Positions 1 through 10,782 of a stretch of DNA of 64,000 nucleotides are shown in pieces. Where the stretch lies: positions 186,001 to 250,000 of the forward strand of contig CAWBKK010000003.1 of NCBI GenBank assembly GCA_963789355.1, given 5' to 3'. The position numbers were made by a program, and so were the translations under genes. The stretch's first letter is position 1. The number at the start of each line of letters is the position of its first letter. A model generated the notes under the pieces. It saw only the letters and a program-made list of their open reading frames with translations. It was not told the origin of the DNA and did no database searches. The DNA comes from Gaiellasilicea sp963789355 (lineage in GTDB: Bacteria; Actinomycetota; Thermoleophilia; Gaiellales; Gaiellaceae).

Positions 1-582
1 CGCAGACGAGCGCCAGGAGGATCCAGCCGGCCCGCTCCGAGAAGAAGTAGTTCGCGGTGTTGTTGACCGTCTCGTCCTGGATCACGATCACGCCCTCGGC
101 CTCGATCGACTTCTGGATCACGCCCTGCCAGATCTGGTAGCCGGCGAGCGTGACGACGAACGCCGGCACCCCGATGAAGGCGACGAACGACCCCTGAAAC
201 GCGCCGATCGCGGCGCACACGGCAACGGCGAGGACGATCGCGATCAGCCCCGCAACCTCGTTTCCGTCCGGAATGGTCAGCTTCGCGACGACCACCCCGG
301 CGATGCCGCTGATGTAGCTGATCGAAAGGTCGATCTCGCCGATCAGGAGGACGAAGACGACGCCGTAGGCGAGCAGGGTCGTCCCCGCCATCTGCGTGAG
401 GATGTTCGAGAAGTTGCCGGGGCTGAGGAAGTTGTCGGCCTTGAAAGAGAAGAAGACGACGATCACCACGAGGCCGATCAGGACGGGCCAGCTGCCCAGG
501 TTGCCGCCGCGAATGTTGTCGAGGATGCGCCGGCCGAGGGTCTCCTCCGGGATGCCCGTCTCCACTCGGGAGGCATCGGCGG

Positions 583-586
<4 letters not shown>
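1..586 (-). CDS. Sugar ABC transporter permease (xylose/ribose type), 3' end missing
   Basis: Membrane permease of a sugar importer; the gene runs off the left edge, so only about the first 195 residues are present. I translated it from the ATG at 586, which overlaps the stop of the ATPase gene by 4 bp (ATGA). After a short cytosolic N-terminus come several hydrophobic helices and the motif GEIDLSIS, the conserved loop of the BPD_transp_2 family (XylH, RbsC). It belongs with the ATPase and binding protein just upstream. Sugar specificity cannot be read from the sequence; xylose is the nearest guess. Confidence 0.88.
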
Positions 587-1380
<794 letters not shown>

Positions 1381-1435
1381 GGTCGCAACGAGCGGTGGGG
1401 GCGCGTCCTCCGGACGGCCCCCACCCGATCGCTTC

Positions 1436-2512
1436 CTACTTGCAGAACTTTGCGTACGTTCCGCGGCAGACTTCCGACCGCTTCAGGTAGCCGTTGAAGA
1501 GGATCTTGTAGTTCGCCTTCGTGATCGACACGGGCGCGATGATGTACGCCGGCAGGCGCTTGCTGCCGTTCGCCACCGTCCCGGTCTGCTTCGGCTTCTG
1601 GCCCTTCAGCAGCGCGACGGCTGCGTTCGCCGTGAGGGCGGCACCCGCCCGCTGATCCTTCCAGACGGTCATCGTCTGCCAGCCCGAGATGATGTTCTGG
1701 ACGCCCTGCGCGGTCGCGTCCTGGCCGCTGAGCGCGATCGGCTTCAAGTTGCGCGCCTTCAGGGCGACGATGACGGCGTTTGCGAGCCCGTCGTTGGCCG
1801 CCGCGACGCCGTCGATCTTGTTGCTCGTCTTGACGAGCATCTGCTCGAAGATCGTTCCCGCCTTCTGGTTGTCCCAGCCCGGCGTGAACTGCTGCGGCCC
1901 CTTCTTGAGCGTCCCGTTCTTGTAGAGCGGGTTCAGGACCGACTCGTAGCCGCTCTTGAAGAGGAACGAGTTGTTGTCGGTCTGGCCCCCGTGCAGCTCG
2001 GCCACGACCGGCTTCTTCGTGTACAGGCCCTTGGCCTTCAGGCCTGCGACGACGCCCTTGCCCTGGAGGACACCGACGGCCTTGCCGTCCCACGAGATGT
2101 AGATCTCAGACGTGCCGCCGATCACCTGGCGGTCGTACTCGATCACCTTCGCGTCACGGGACCGCGCGGCCGCCTCGATCGCGATCGAGGAGCCCTTGTC
2201 GAGCGAGACGAGGATGACGACCTTGGCGCCGTTGGCGAGGCACTGATCCGCCTGCGTCTTCTGCTTCTGAGCGCTGCCGTCGGCGTTGGTGATCACGTAG
2301 GAGACGCCGGCCTTCTTGAACGCGGCGACAAACCCCGGCCGGTCTTGAGTTTCCCACCTGACGGACGACTTCGGATCGGGCAGCAGGACGCAGATGTCTG
2401 CGCCCCCCGACCGCTTGGTCGACTTCGCAACCGCTGCGGTGACGGTAACGCTCACCGTCAAGGCCGCGACTACGAGAGCAACGATGGTCTTCTTCACAGT
2501 CTTTGCCTCCAT
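1436..2512 (-). CDS. Sugar-binding protein of the importer (XylF-like)
   Basis: Extracytoplasmic solute-binding protein of the Peripla_BP_4 (xylose/ribose) family, about 358 residues. The ATG at 2512 gives a clean Sec signal peptide (basic residues, a long A/V/T-rich core, then AVAKS). An in-frame GTG at 2569 would add 19 residues ahead of the signal and is less likely. Two lobes are visible: an N-terminal half with KVVILVSLDKGSS and YDRQVIGG, and a C-terminal half with DGVAAANDGLANAVI and ALSGQDA, both typical of D-xylose-binding proteins. It sits first in the importer operon behind a good promoter. Confidence 0.9.
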   Translation of the reverse strand: MEAKTVKKTIVALVVAALTVSVTVTAAVAKSTKRSGGADICVLLPDPKSSVRWETQDRPGFVAAFKKAGVSYVITNADGSAQKQKTQADQCLANGAKVVILVSLDKGSSIAIEAAARSRDAKVIEYDRQVIGGTSEIYISWDGKAVGVLQGKGVVAGLKAKGLYTKKPVVAELHGGQTDNNSFLFKSGYESVLNPLYKNGTLKKGPQQFTPGWDNQKAGTIFEQMLVKTSNKIDGVAAANDGLANAVIVALKARNLKPIALSGQDATAQGVQNIISGWQTMTVWKDQRAGAALTANAAVALLKGQKPKQTGTVANGSKRLPAYIIAPVSITKANYKILFNGYLKRSEVCRGTYAKFCK

Positions 2513-2587
2513 GTCGTTCGGATAGGACCCGGTCAGATGCTGCGCTGCACTCTCGTCCGCGAGGGCCACCTCCTCATCGGCGCGACA

Positions 2588-2616
2588 AACCTAAGGCCGC
2601 GCTCGAGCCGAGTCAA
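2588..2616 (-). promoter_or_regulatory. Sigma-70-type promoter of the sugar importer operon
   Basis: Read on the minus strand, TTGACT (2616-2611) and TAGGTT (2593-2588) are separated by exactly 17 bases. This is the best -35/-10 pair I found in the window. It lies in the 157-bp gap ahead of the binding-protein gene, so the expected transcript would start near 2580 and have a leader of about 70 bases. Confidence 0.6.
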
Positions 2617-2669
2617 CGTTGCGGTCGCGGCAATACTACTCCTCTAGGGATCTAGTGCAATGCGCAGCG

Positions 2670-3698
2670 TCAGGTGACCGGGTACTCCGAAACGGACGAG
2701 CTGCCCTCGTAGCGCGTGGTCGTCGTCAGGTACGGCCGCACGTTGCCGCGCGTGACGAACAGCAGCCCGGTGTTCGTGTCCGACGGCGCCACCAGCCCCC
2801 CGCTGTACTTGTGCATGAAGAGCTGGAAGATCGGCAGGAAACCCTGGAGGTAGGGCTGCTGGTCGATGGTGAAGTCGAGGTGGCCGCCGGCGATCGCCTG
2901 CAGCGTCTTCGGCAGCAGGTCGTAACCGCCGGCGCGGACGCCTCGACTGCGCAGCCGGTGCTTCCGCATCACCTCGGCGACTCCCTGGGTGGAGCCTCCG
3001 TCCACGGCGAACATGCCGCGCAGGCCCCTGTGGGAGGCGTACGTCGCCTCGATCCGCCTGCGCTCTTCGGCCAGACCCGTCCCGGTCGCGACCACGGTCG
3101 TGCGGATCGGCTTGCCGGAATCCTTGATCGCGTCGAGCGCGCCGTCGATGCGCGGCTGGATGTTCAGCTGTCCGGGGGTGGCGATGAACAGGAAGACCTC
3201 GCCGTCCTGGACGAGCTCGGCGATGCGGGAGCCGAACTTCAAGCCGGACTGGTAGAGATCCTGGCCGATGTAGGCGAGCCGCCGGTTGCCCACGCCGCCG
3301 TCGGCGTTGTACGAGACGACCGGGATGCCGCGCGAGAGCGCCTCGGCGGCCGGCTTGTTGAACGCACGCCGGTCGATCACGGACACGGCGATCCCGTCGG
3401 CCCCGCCGTCGATCGCGCGCCGCAGCGCACTCACCATCTCCCCCACATCGCTCCGCACCGACCCCGTCCAGGAGTAGCGGGTGCCGTAGTGCTTGCACGC
3501 GTCCTGGATCCCGTACCGGGTCGGGATGAAGAACGGATTGGTCGTCGCGTGGTTGACGAAGACGAAGCGCCAGCGTGGATGGGGCTCCAGGAAGCCGGAT
3601 CCCGCGGCTGCACCCGCGGCCGCGGGGAGCCCGAGCGCGGCGGCCGCCACGCCGGCCGAGCGGAGCAGCCGCCGACGGTCGAGCGTCTCGCTGGTCAT
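2670..3698 (-). CDS. Second sugar-type binding protein, Tat signal
   Basis: A 342-residue binding protein of the same Peripla_BP_4 type as the importer's own. The N-terminus has a twin-arginine signal (RRRLLRSAG followed by an alanine-rich core), so it is probably exported folded. Family features include GADGIAVSVIDRRAF, GIPVVSYNADG and IGQDLYQSG. Its start overlaps the stop of the ABC-2 permease by 4 bp (ATGA), so it is translationally coupled to that cassette, although the sugar importer lies 157 bp downstream behind its own promoter. It could feed the importer or act as a sensor; ligand unknown. Confidence 0.85.
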   Translation of the reverse strand: MTSETLDRRRLLRSAGVAAAALGLPAAAGAAAGSGFLEPHPRWRFVFVNHATTNPFFIPTRYGIQDACKHYGTRYSWTGSVRSDVGEMVSALRRAIDGGADGIAVSVIDRRAFNKPAAEALSRGIPVVSYNADGGVGNRRLAYIGQDLYQSGLKFGSRIAELVQDGEVFLFIATPGQLNIQPRIDGALDAIKDSGKPIRTTVVATGTGLAEERRRIEATYASHRGLRGMFAVDGGSTQGVAEVMRKHRLRSRGVRAGGYDLLPKTLQAIAGGHLDFTIDQQPYLQGFLPIFQLFMHKYSGGLVAPSDTNTGLLFVTRGNVRPYLTTTTRYEGSSSVSEYPVT

Positions 3699-4642
3699 GA
3701 AGGCGACCGCCTCAGCAGCCAGACGGTTGCGGCGACGAGCCCTGCCGCGAGCGCGACGAAGATCCCTGCCTCGATCACCTGGAACGTCCAGAACCGGTCG
3801 GCGGGCTGGAAGGAGAGCGCGCGCCGCCAGCCGAGCGAGAGCAGGTACTCCTGCGGGTCGATGCGGGCCTGCTGCGCATGCAGGATCGCCAGATCCTCGC
3901 GTGCCGAGGAGATGTGGCGGCCGACCGCGTCCACGAGCGAGTTGCTCAGGACCCAGTCGCGGGCATGAGCGCCGGGAACGAGTCCCGCCATCGTCTCGTG
4001 CTCAGGCGCCTCGTAGCGCGGCCGGAGGAGCTCGGCCACCGCGAGCCGGACGGCAACGAACACCGCCAGCGTCAGCGAGATCGCGGCCAGGCTACGCCGG
4101 AGCGCGGCGCCCGCGAGCACGCCGAGCGTGAGCGCGAACAGGGAGTAGGCGGGGACGACGAGCCCCTGGATCTCGAAGCCGCTCGGGCTCATGCGTCCCT
4201 CGAGGCCGTCGAACGGCTGCCGCCACCACATCACGACGGCGCTCAGCACGGCGGCGCCCACCGCGACCGCCACGGCCAGCAGCAGGGTCTTCGAGAGCAG
4301 CCACCTCCTGCGCGTCAGGCTCTGCGTCCAGGCGAACCGGTGCGTGCCGTGCTCCAGCTCGCGCGCGAGGAGCGGCGCCCCGACGAACATGCCGACGAGC
4401 GCCGGCAGCAGGATCAGGTAGCCCGCGACGTCGACGCGGTTGCCGAACTCGGCCTGGAAGTGGCGGACGATGATGTCGCAGCCGGAGCGCGCGGTCGGCG
4501 GCAGGCAGGAGGAGAGCGCCTCACGCTGATAGGCCGTCCGCATCGGGAGCCCGGTGACGAGGGCAGCGAGTGCGAGTCCGACGATCAGGGCGAGGCCGAT
4601 GAGCAACTGGTGGCGGTGCTGCCGCCAGGTCACCCATGCCAT
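3695..4642 (-). CDS. ABC-2 type transporter permease
   Basis: A 315-residue integral membrane protein with about six hydrophobic segments: an N-terminal helix, then a soluble stretch with two cysteines, then helices beginning LILLPALVGMFVGAPLL. The motif ARELEHGTHRFAWTQS is typical of ABC-2 permeases of the actinobacterial YtrA-linked type, thought to export or protect against small molecules. The start overlaps the ATPase gene by 13 bp, and its own end overlaps the Tat-exported binding protein by 4 bp. Substrate unknown. Confidence 0.85.
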   Translation of the reverse strand: MAWVTWRQHRHQLLIGLALIVGLALAALVTGLPMRTAYQREALSSCLPPTARSGCDIIVRHFQAEFGNRVDVAGYLILLPALVGMFVGAPLLARELEHGTHRFAWTQSLTRRRWLLSKTLLLAVAVAVGAAVLSAVVMWWRQPFDGLEGRMSPSGFEIQGLVVPAYSLFALTLGVLAGAALRRSLAAISLTLAVFVAVRLAVAELLRPRYEAPEHETMAGLVPGAHARDWVLSNSLVDAVGRHISSAREDLAILHAQQARIDPQEYLLSLGWRRALSFQPADRFWTFQVIEAGIFVALAAGLVAATVWLLRRSPS

Positions 4643-5526
4643 CGCAGCCGACCCTTCTCCGGCGCCCGCGGGCCCGGAAGGCGCTCAGGCGCCATGTAGG
4701 CGAGGAGCAGGTCCTCGAGCCCGATCTCGTCGATCGACCACGACGGGTCGACGACCTGGCCGTCGATCCGGACGAGCAGCGTCATCTGGCGCCCGCTGTG
4801 GCGCTCGCGGACGATCTCCCGGACGCCGGGGATCCGTCCGAGCGGGCGGGCGGCACCGGTCAGCAGGCGGTGGGTGGCGATCAGCTCCTCAGCGCTCCCC
4901 TCGAGCCGCACCTGGCCGTCCCCCAGGAGGACGATGTGGTCGGAGACGCGCTCGATGTCCGCGATCACGTGCGAGGCGATCACGACCGTCGCCTCGAGCT
5001 CGGAGACGCCGTCCATCAGCAGTTGCAGGAACTCGCGGGCGGCGAGCGGGTCGAGCCGCTCGAACGGCTCGTCGAGGAGGACCAGCGCCGGCCGCTTCCC
5101 CAGCGCGACGGCGAGCGCGAGCCGGCTTCGTTCGCCCGCGGTCAGCGCCGACACGCGCTGGCCGCCGGAGAGCCGGGCCAGGAACTCACCTGCGATCGAC
5201 GCGTCCCAGCCACGGTTCGTCGCCCGCGCAAACTCGATCGTGTCGCGGACGGTGAACGAGCGGTAGAGAGGCGCCTCGCGCGCGACGTAGCCGACGCCGG
5301 CGAGCACGTCCGGCTCGACGCGCGGGTCCCGCCCGAGCACCTCGACCGCGCCCTCCGTCGGCGCGAGCAGCCCGACCGTGAGGCCGAGGAGCGTCGACTT
5401 CCCGGCGCCATTTGGACCGGCCAGGCCGACGATCGCCCGCTCGGGGATCGCCAACGTGCAGTCGCGCAGCGCCCAGCGTCGCCTGTAGCGCTTCCCCACT
5501 CCGTGCAGCACGAGCGGGGCCGTCAT
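4630..5526 (-). CDS. ABC transporter ATP-binding protein (partner of the ABC-2 permease)
   Basis: A 298-residue ATPase. Walker A is GPNGAGKST (about 37-45), the signature LSGGQRV and the Walker B LVLLDEPF, followed by an ASH switch. The C-terminal 80 residues are an accessory segment. It is the second gene of a GntR-ATPase-permease-binding protein chain, overlapping the regulator by 4 bp upstream and the permease by 13 bp downstream. This is the layout of YtrA-controlled transporters. Confidence 0.9.
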   Translation of the reverse strand: MTAPLVLHGVGKRYRRRWALRDCTLAIPERAIVGLAGPNGAGKSTLLGLTVGLLAPTEGAVEVLGRDPRVEPDVLAGVGYVAREAPLYRSFTVRDTIEFARATNRGWDASIAGEFLARLSGGQRVSALTAGERSRLALAVALGKRPALVLLDEPFERLDPLAAREFLQLLMDGVSELEATVVIASHVIADIERVSDHIVLLGDGQVRLEGSAEELIATHRLLTGAARPLGRIPGVREIVRERHSGRQMTLLVRIDGQVVDPSWSIDEIGLEDLLLAYMAPERLPGPRAPEKGRLRWHG

Positions 5527-5915
5527 GCCACTCGGCGTACGAACGCCTCCCGTAGCGTGGTCGAGATCACCGCGCGGATGCTCTCCTCGTCCAGGCCGGC
5601 CCGCTCGGCCGCCTCGAGCCAGCGCTCGAGGTCGCCCCGCAGCGCTTCGTGGTGCTTCTGCGAGGGAGCGACGAGCGTGCCGGTGATGAACGTGCCCCGC
5701 CCGGGCCGGGCCTCGACGAGGCCGCCCGCTTCGAGCTCGCGATAGGCCTTCGCCACGGTGTTCGGGTTGATCGCGAGATCCGCGACGACCTCACGCACCG
5801 TCGGCAGCTGATCGCCGACGTCGAGCAGGCCGAGCCGCAGCGCCTCCTTCACCTGCTGCACGATCTGCAGGTAGGGCGCGACGCCCGAGCGCGGATCGAG
5901 GTGGAACTCGATCAT
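5523..5915 (-). CDS. GntR-family regulator, YtrA subfamily
   Basis: A transcription factor of about 130 residues with a winged helix at the N-terminus (VAPYLQIVQQVKEAL, then LPTVREVVADLAINPNTVAK, then GLVEARPGRGTFI) and only a short C-terminal tail, which is the YtrA hallmark. The ATG at 5915 matches family length; an upstream in-frame start would run into the divergent gene. The regulator probably represses its own transporter cassette. A TANNNT box (TACTGT, 5931-5926) lies 10 bases before the ATG, giving a nearly leaderless transcript that the protein could block. Confidence 0.88.
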   Translation of the reverse strand: MIEFHLDPRSGVAPYLQIVQQVKEALRLGLLDVGDQLPTVREVVADLAINPNTVAKAYRELEAGGLVEARPGRGTFITGTLVAPSQKHHEALRGDLERWLEAAERAGLDEESIRAVISTTLREAFVRRVA

Positions 5916-5970
5916 CGTGCGCGCCACAGTACAAGCTCGCGGCCGACTTCTCCAGGCGGATACGGCGGCA

Positions 5971-5976
5971 TACGAT
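5971..5976 (+). promoter_or_regulatory. -10 box for the UnbU-UnbV fusion gene
   Basis: TACGAT ends six bases before the ATG at 5983, so transcription should begin on or next to the start codon and the mRNA would be leaderless. No convincing -35 and no ribosome binding site is visible. Confidence 0.4.
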
Positions 5977-5982
5977 GAGTCG

Positions 5983-8900
5983 ATGAGCGCACCTGGCTCC
6001 GGCAAGCGGACGCTGCGAATCCGAGGCACGTCCTATCCGGTTCTGCTGCCGAGCGTCCGCGACCCGCGGCTGCACCTCGCAGCCGTGATCGTCTCGCTGC
6101 AGGTGCTCGGACAGGTGGCGTTCGACTTCCGCCTCTCGATCGCCCAGATCCTCGTCTCGCTGCTCACCTGTGCGGTGCTCGAGGTGGGGATCGCGTTCCG
6201 GCGGCAGCACGTGATCCTCTGGCCGGCGAGCGCACTCCTGACCGGCAACGGTGTCGCCTTCATCCTCCGCGTCCCCGGAACCGAGCACGGCGACTGGTGG
6301 AGTCTCCACGGCTGGTGGATCTTCGCCGGGGCCGCTGCCGTCTCGCTCCTCTCGAAGCACCTGATCCAGTTCCGCGGCCGCCACATCTTCAACCCGTCGA
6401 ACTTCGGGCTCGTCCTCTGCTTCCTGCTGCTGGGGCCGGAGCACGCCGACCCGCTCGAGTTCTGGTGGGGGCCGATGTCGCTCTGGCTGGCGCTGGCGCT
6501 GGCGATCATCGTCCTCGGCGGCTTCGCGATCCTGCGCCGGCTGCGCCTGCTCTCGATCGCCGTCACCTTCTGGGTCACGTTCGTCGCCTCGATCGCCGTG
6601 CTCGCGGCGAGCGGCCACGACATGACGGCGCGCTGGCACCTCGGCCCCGTCTCGGACTGGGAGTTCTGGCGGGTGCTCGCGTTCTCGCCCGAGATCCTCG
6701 TCTTCCTCTTCTTCATGATCACCGATCCGAAGACGATCCCGGCCGGGAAAGCCGGACGTCGGGTCTATGCCGTCGCGATCGGGTTGCTCGCCGCGCTCCT
6801 GATCGCGCCGCAGACGACCGAGTTCGGGTCGAAGGTGGCCCTGCTCGCGGCCCTCGCCATCGTCTGCGCGGCGCGACCCGTGCTCGAGCTGCTGGGGTCG
6901 GCGGTACGACGGCGCAACTGGTCGACCCGGGCCGTCGGTGCGGCGGCGCTCGCGGGTGCGGTCGCGTTCGTGAGCCTGCTCGTCGTCGCCGGGCACCCCG
7001 CCCGCTCGAGTGCGGAGACGCGTGTCCTGGCCACACCGGCCGGTGCGCCCCCGGAGGTCAGCGTCCGCACGGGGAGGGGCATCGCGCCGATCGACCGGCG
7101 TACGGCTGAGCGGATCGCGCTCGATCTCGTCTCCGACCTCGAGAACGAGACCGAGGCGCTGCGACGCGGCGACCGCGCGAGGGCGATCGCCGGCGCGGAC
7201 GGCGCCCGTCTCGCCGGGTTGTGGCGGCAGATCGACGCCGCCGGCGCCGCGGACGTTCCCCGCTACGCGGTCGAGCGGGTGCGAGTCACGCTCGAGCCTG
7301 CCGACGGCCAGTCGCCGCCGCTCGTGATCGCGCGTGCCTCGGGAACGGTCGAGCGCGGCGGGAGGTCGAGCCAATTCGCCGAGACGTTCGAGCTCGTTCT
7401 GAAGGGCGGCCGCTACCTGATCACCGCGACGCGTGGGCCGTCCGGCCCGTCCGCCGCTCTCGTCGCGCGCTCCGACTCGCTCGGCGGCATCCGGCTCGAG
7501 GACGTCGCCACGAAGGTCGGGCTCGACTTCAGGCACGCCGCATTCCGCTTCGGGCTGACCAATGAAGCGGCGGCGATGATGGGCGGCGGCCTCTGCTGGC
7601 TCGACTACGACAACGACGGCTGGCTCGACCTCTTCGTCGTCAACGCGTACGGGGACGACGAGTACGTGCGCTGGACGGAGAACGGCGGCCTCCCTCGGAG
7701 CGCGCTCTTCCACAACGTCCGCGGCCGCTTCGAGGACGTCAGCGGCGGCTCGGGGGCCGACCTGCAGTTGCGCGGCAGCGGCTGCGTGGCGGCGGACTTC
7801 AACCTGGACGGCAACACCGACCTCTTCGTGACGACGGCCGGCTACAACGTCGCCACGAACGGCTACGACGCGCTCCTCTGGGGCCACGGCGACGGCACGT
7901 TCTCGGAGGGCGCCCGCGCGGCCGGGATCAACGACCCGGGCTGGCACTCCGGCGCAGCCGTCGGCGACGTGAACGGCGACGGCCGGCCCGACCTCTTCGT
8001 CGCCGGGTACGCCGACGCCAACGTTCCGACCCCCGGCGCCGCCGGTGGGTTCCCGTCCAACGTCGCCGGTGTTCCCGACCGCCTCTATCTGAACGAGGGC
8101 ACGGACGGGAGCGGCCGCTCCCGGTTCCGAGAGGTCGGCAAGCGCGCCGGGCTGGAGCCGACGCAGGTCGACCACGGCCTCGGCGCCGTCTTCACGGACG
8201 TCGACGACGACGGGCGGCTCGACCTCTACGTCGCCAACGATCTCGACCCGAACCGCCTCTACCTGAACGTCGCCGAGCCGAAGGGCCTCGGCTTCCGCTT
8301 CGTCGAGCGTGGGCGGCCGAAGGGAGTCGACGACCCGAACGCCGGCATGGGCATCGCCGCCGCGGACTACACCCGCGACGGGCGCCAGGATCTGTTCGTG
8401 ACGAACTCGCGCCGGCAGCTGCACGCCGCCTACCGGAGCACCGCCGCGGCGTTCGCGGACGCGCGCCCCGCCTTCGCACGCGCAGTCGGCACGGAGTTCA
8501 CCGGCTGGGGCGTGTCGTGGATCGATCTCGACCTCGATACGAATCTCGATCTGGTTCTGGCGAATGGCGCGATTCCGATCGAGAGCCTGGCCAGGGACGC
8601 GCAGCGGATCCAGGTGCTCGAGAACCTGACCGGCGAGGGTCGTCGCGGCGAGTTCGCCGACGCCGGCGCTGCCGTCGGCGCGACCGCATTCCGGCGCAGC
8701 AATGGCCGAGGCCTCGCGGCGGCCGACTACGACAACGACGGCGACGTCGACGTCGCGGTCAACTCCGTGAGCGGACGCCTGATCCTGCTGCGGAACAGCG
8801 GCGCCACCGGGCACTGGCTGCAGGTGAAGCTGAGCCGCTTCGCGCCGGGGACGACGGTCACGGCCGTGCTGCCGACAGGACGCCGGCTGGTACGGGAGGT

Positions 8901-9060
8901 GCACGCCGGCAGCAGCTACCTCTCGTCGGAGGACCCACGAGTTCACTTCGGGCTCGGCAAGGCGACCGCCGTCACCGAGCTCGTCGTCCGCTACCCGGAT
9001 GGACGGGAGACGCGGCTCGCCGATCCGGCGGTCGATCGCGTGCTCGCCGTGACACCGTAG
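5983..9060 (+). CDS. Fusion protein: UnbU-like membrane domain plus UnbV-like FG-GAP/ASPIC propeller
   Basis: A 1025-residue protein. Residues 1 to about 335 are a polytopic membrane part resembling the NqrB/RnfD-like UnbU family, with RHIFNPSNFGLV near residue 134 and ITDPKTIPAGK near the end. A linker (about 340-500) follows. From about 500 to 950 there are repeated FG-GAP/VCBS blades with calcium-binding-like acidic loops such as DYDNDGWLDLF, DFNLDGNTDLF, DVNGDGRPDLF and DYDNDGDVDVA. The last 70 residues are an ASPIC/UnbV domain (AGSSYLSSEDPRVHFGLG). In enediyne clusters unbU and unbV are neighbouring genes; here they form one chain, with no polyketide synthase nearby. The propeller is probably extracytoplasmic. 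Function unknown. The ATG at 5983 follows a -10 box by six bases. Confidence 0.85.
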   Translation: MSAPGSGKRTLRIRGTSYPVLLPSVRDPRLHLAAVIVSLQVLGQVAFDFRLSIAQILVSLLTCAVLEVGIAFRRQHVILWPASALLTGNGVAFILRVPGTEHGDWWSLHGWWIFAGAAAVSLLSKHLIQFRGRHIFNPSNFGLVLCFLLLGPEHADPLEFWWGPMSLWLALALAIIVLGGFAILRRLRLLSIAVTFWVTFVASIAVLAASGHDMTARWHLGPVSDWEFWRVLAFSPEILVFLFFMITDPKTIPAGKAGRRVYAVAIGLLAALLIAPQTTEFGSKVALLAALAIVCAARPVLELLGSAVRRRNWSTRAVGAAALAGAVAFVSLLVVAGHPARSSAETRVLATPAGAPPEVSVRTGRGIAPIDRRTAERIALDLVSDLENETEALRRGDRARAIAGADGARLAGLWRQIDAAGAADVPRYAVERVRVTLEPADGQSPPLVIARASGTVERGGRSSQFAETFELVLKGGRYLITATRGPSGPSAALVARSDSLGGIRLEDVATKVGLDFRHAAFRFGLTNEAAAMMGGGLCWLDYDNDGWLDLFVVNAYGDDEYVRWTENGGLPRSALFHNVRGRFEDVSGGSGADLQLRGSGCVAADFNLDGNTDLFVTTAGYNVATNGYDALLWGHGDGTFSEGARAAGINDPGWHSGAAVGDVNGDGRPDLFVAGYADANVPTPGAAGGFPSNVAGVPDRLYLNEGTDGSGRSRFREVGKRAGLEPTQVDHGLGAVFTDVDDDGRLDLYVANDLDPNRLYLNVAEPKGLGFRFVERGRPKGVDDPNAGMGIAAADYTRDGRQDLFVTNSRRQLHAAYRSTAAAFADARPAFARAVGTEFTGWGVSWIDLDLDTNLDLVLANGAIPIESLARDAQRIQVLENLTGEGRRGEFADAGAAVGATAFRRSNGRGLAAADYDNDGDVDVAVNSVSGRLILLRNSGATGHWLQVKLSRFAPGTTVTAVLPTGRRLVREVHAGSSYLSSEDPRVHFGLGKATAVTELVVRYPDGRETRLADPAVDRVLAVTP

Positions 9061-9063
9061 AGT
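9058..9063 (+). promoter_or_regulatory. -10 box for aceB built on a stop codon
   Basis: TAGAGT begins with the TAG stop of the preceding fusion gene and ends six bases before the aceB ATG at 9070, so malate synthase may also have its own leaderless transcript. Confidence 0.35.
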
Positions 9064-9069
9064 CCCCGC

Positions 9070-10551
<1,482 letters not shown>

Positions 10552-10561
10552 GACCCGCGGC

Positions 10562-10579
10562 CCCGGAGAATCATCCGGG
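10562..10579 (+). terminator. Short hairpin after aceB
   Basis: Inverted repeat CCCGGA / TCCGGG with a 6-base loop, 11 bases after the aceB stop. There is no T-run, so it is at best a weak terminator or a 3'-end stabiliser. Confidence 0.3.
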
Positions 10580-10611
10580 CGGCCCATTGCACAGACCCCG
10601 CTGCGGACGAG

Positions 10612-10779
10612 ATGCGTAGGGGGATGAACGACGGAGAGATCCTGCTCTGGTGCGTCGCCCTGATCGCGCTCGAGCTCCAGCATCTGAAGTGGATCGTGTG
10701 GGAGCACTGGGACTGCCGCCGCTGCGGCGTCAAGCACAGCGAGTGCGGTCACGGCGCCCGGCTCGTCAAGTACTTCTAG
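10612..10779 (+). CDS. Small Cys-rich protein, unknown function
   Basis: A 55-residue open frame. It begins with a hydrophobic stretch (ILLWCVALIALELQHLKWIV), then has CRRC and a following Cys and His (CRRCGVKHSECGH), which looks like a small zinc-binding knuckle. ATG 10612 is listed; ATG 10624 is preceded directly by a G-rich run and could be used. It ends three bases before the stop of a convergent lipoprotein gene. Codon use fits the neighbours. I do not recognise a family. Confidence 0.5.
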   Translation: MRRGMNDGEILLWCVALIALELQHLKWIVWEHWDCRRCGVKHSECGHGARLVKYF

Positions 10780-10782
10780 GGC

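Noticed and set aside
5983..9060. Enediyne or other natural-product gene cluster
   Set aside because: The UnbU/UnbV similarity suggested it, but no polyketide synthase, halogenase or other biosynthetic gene is nearby.
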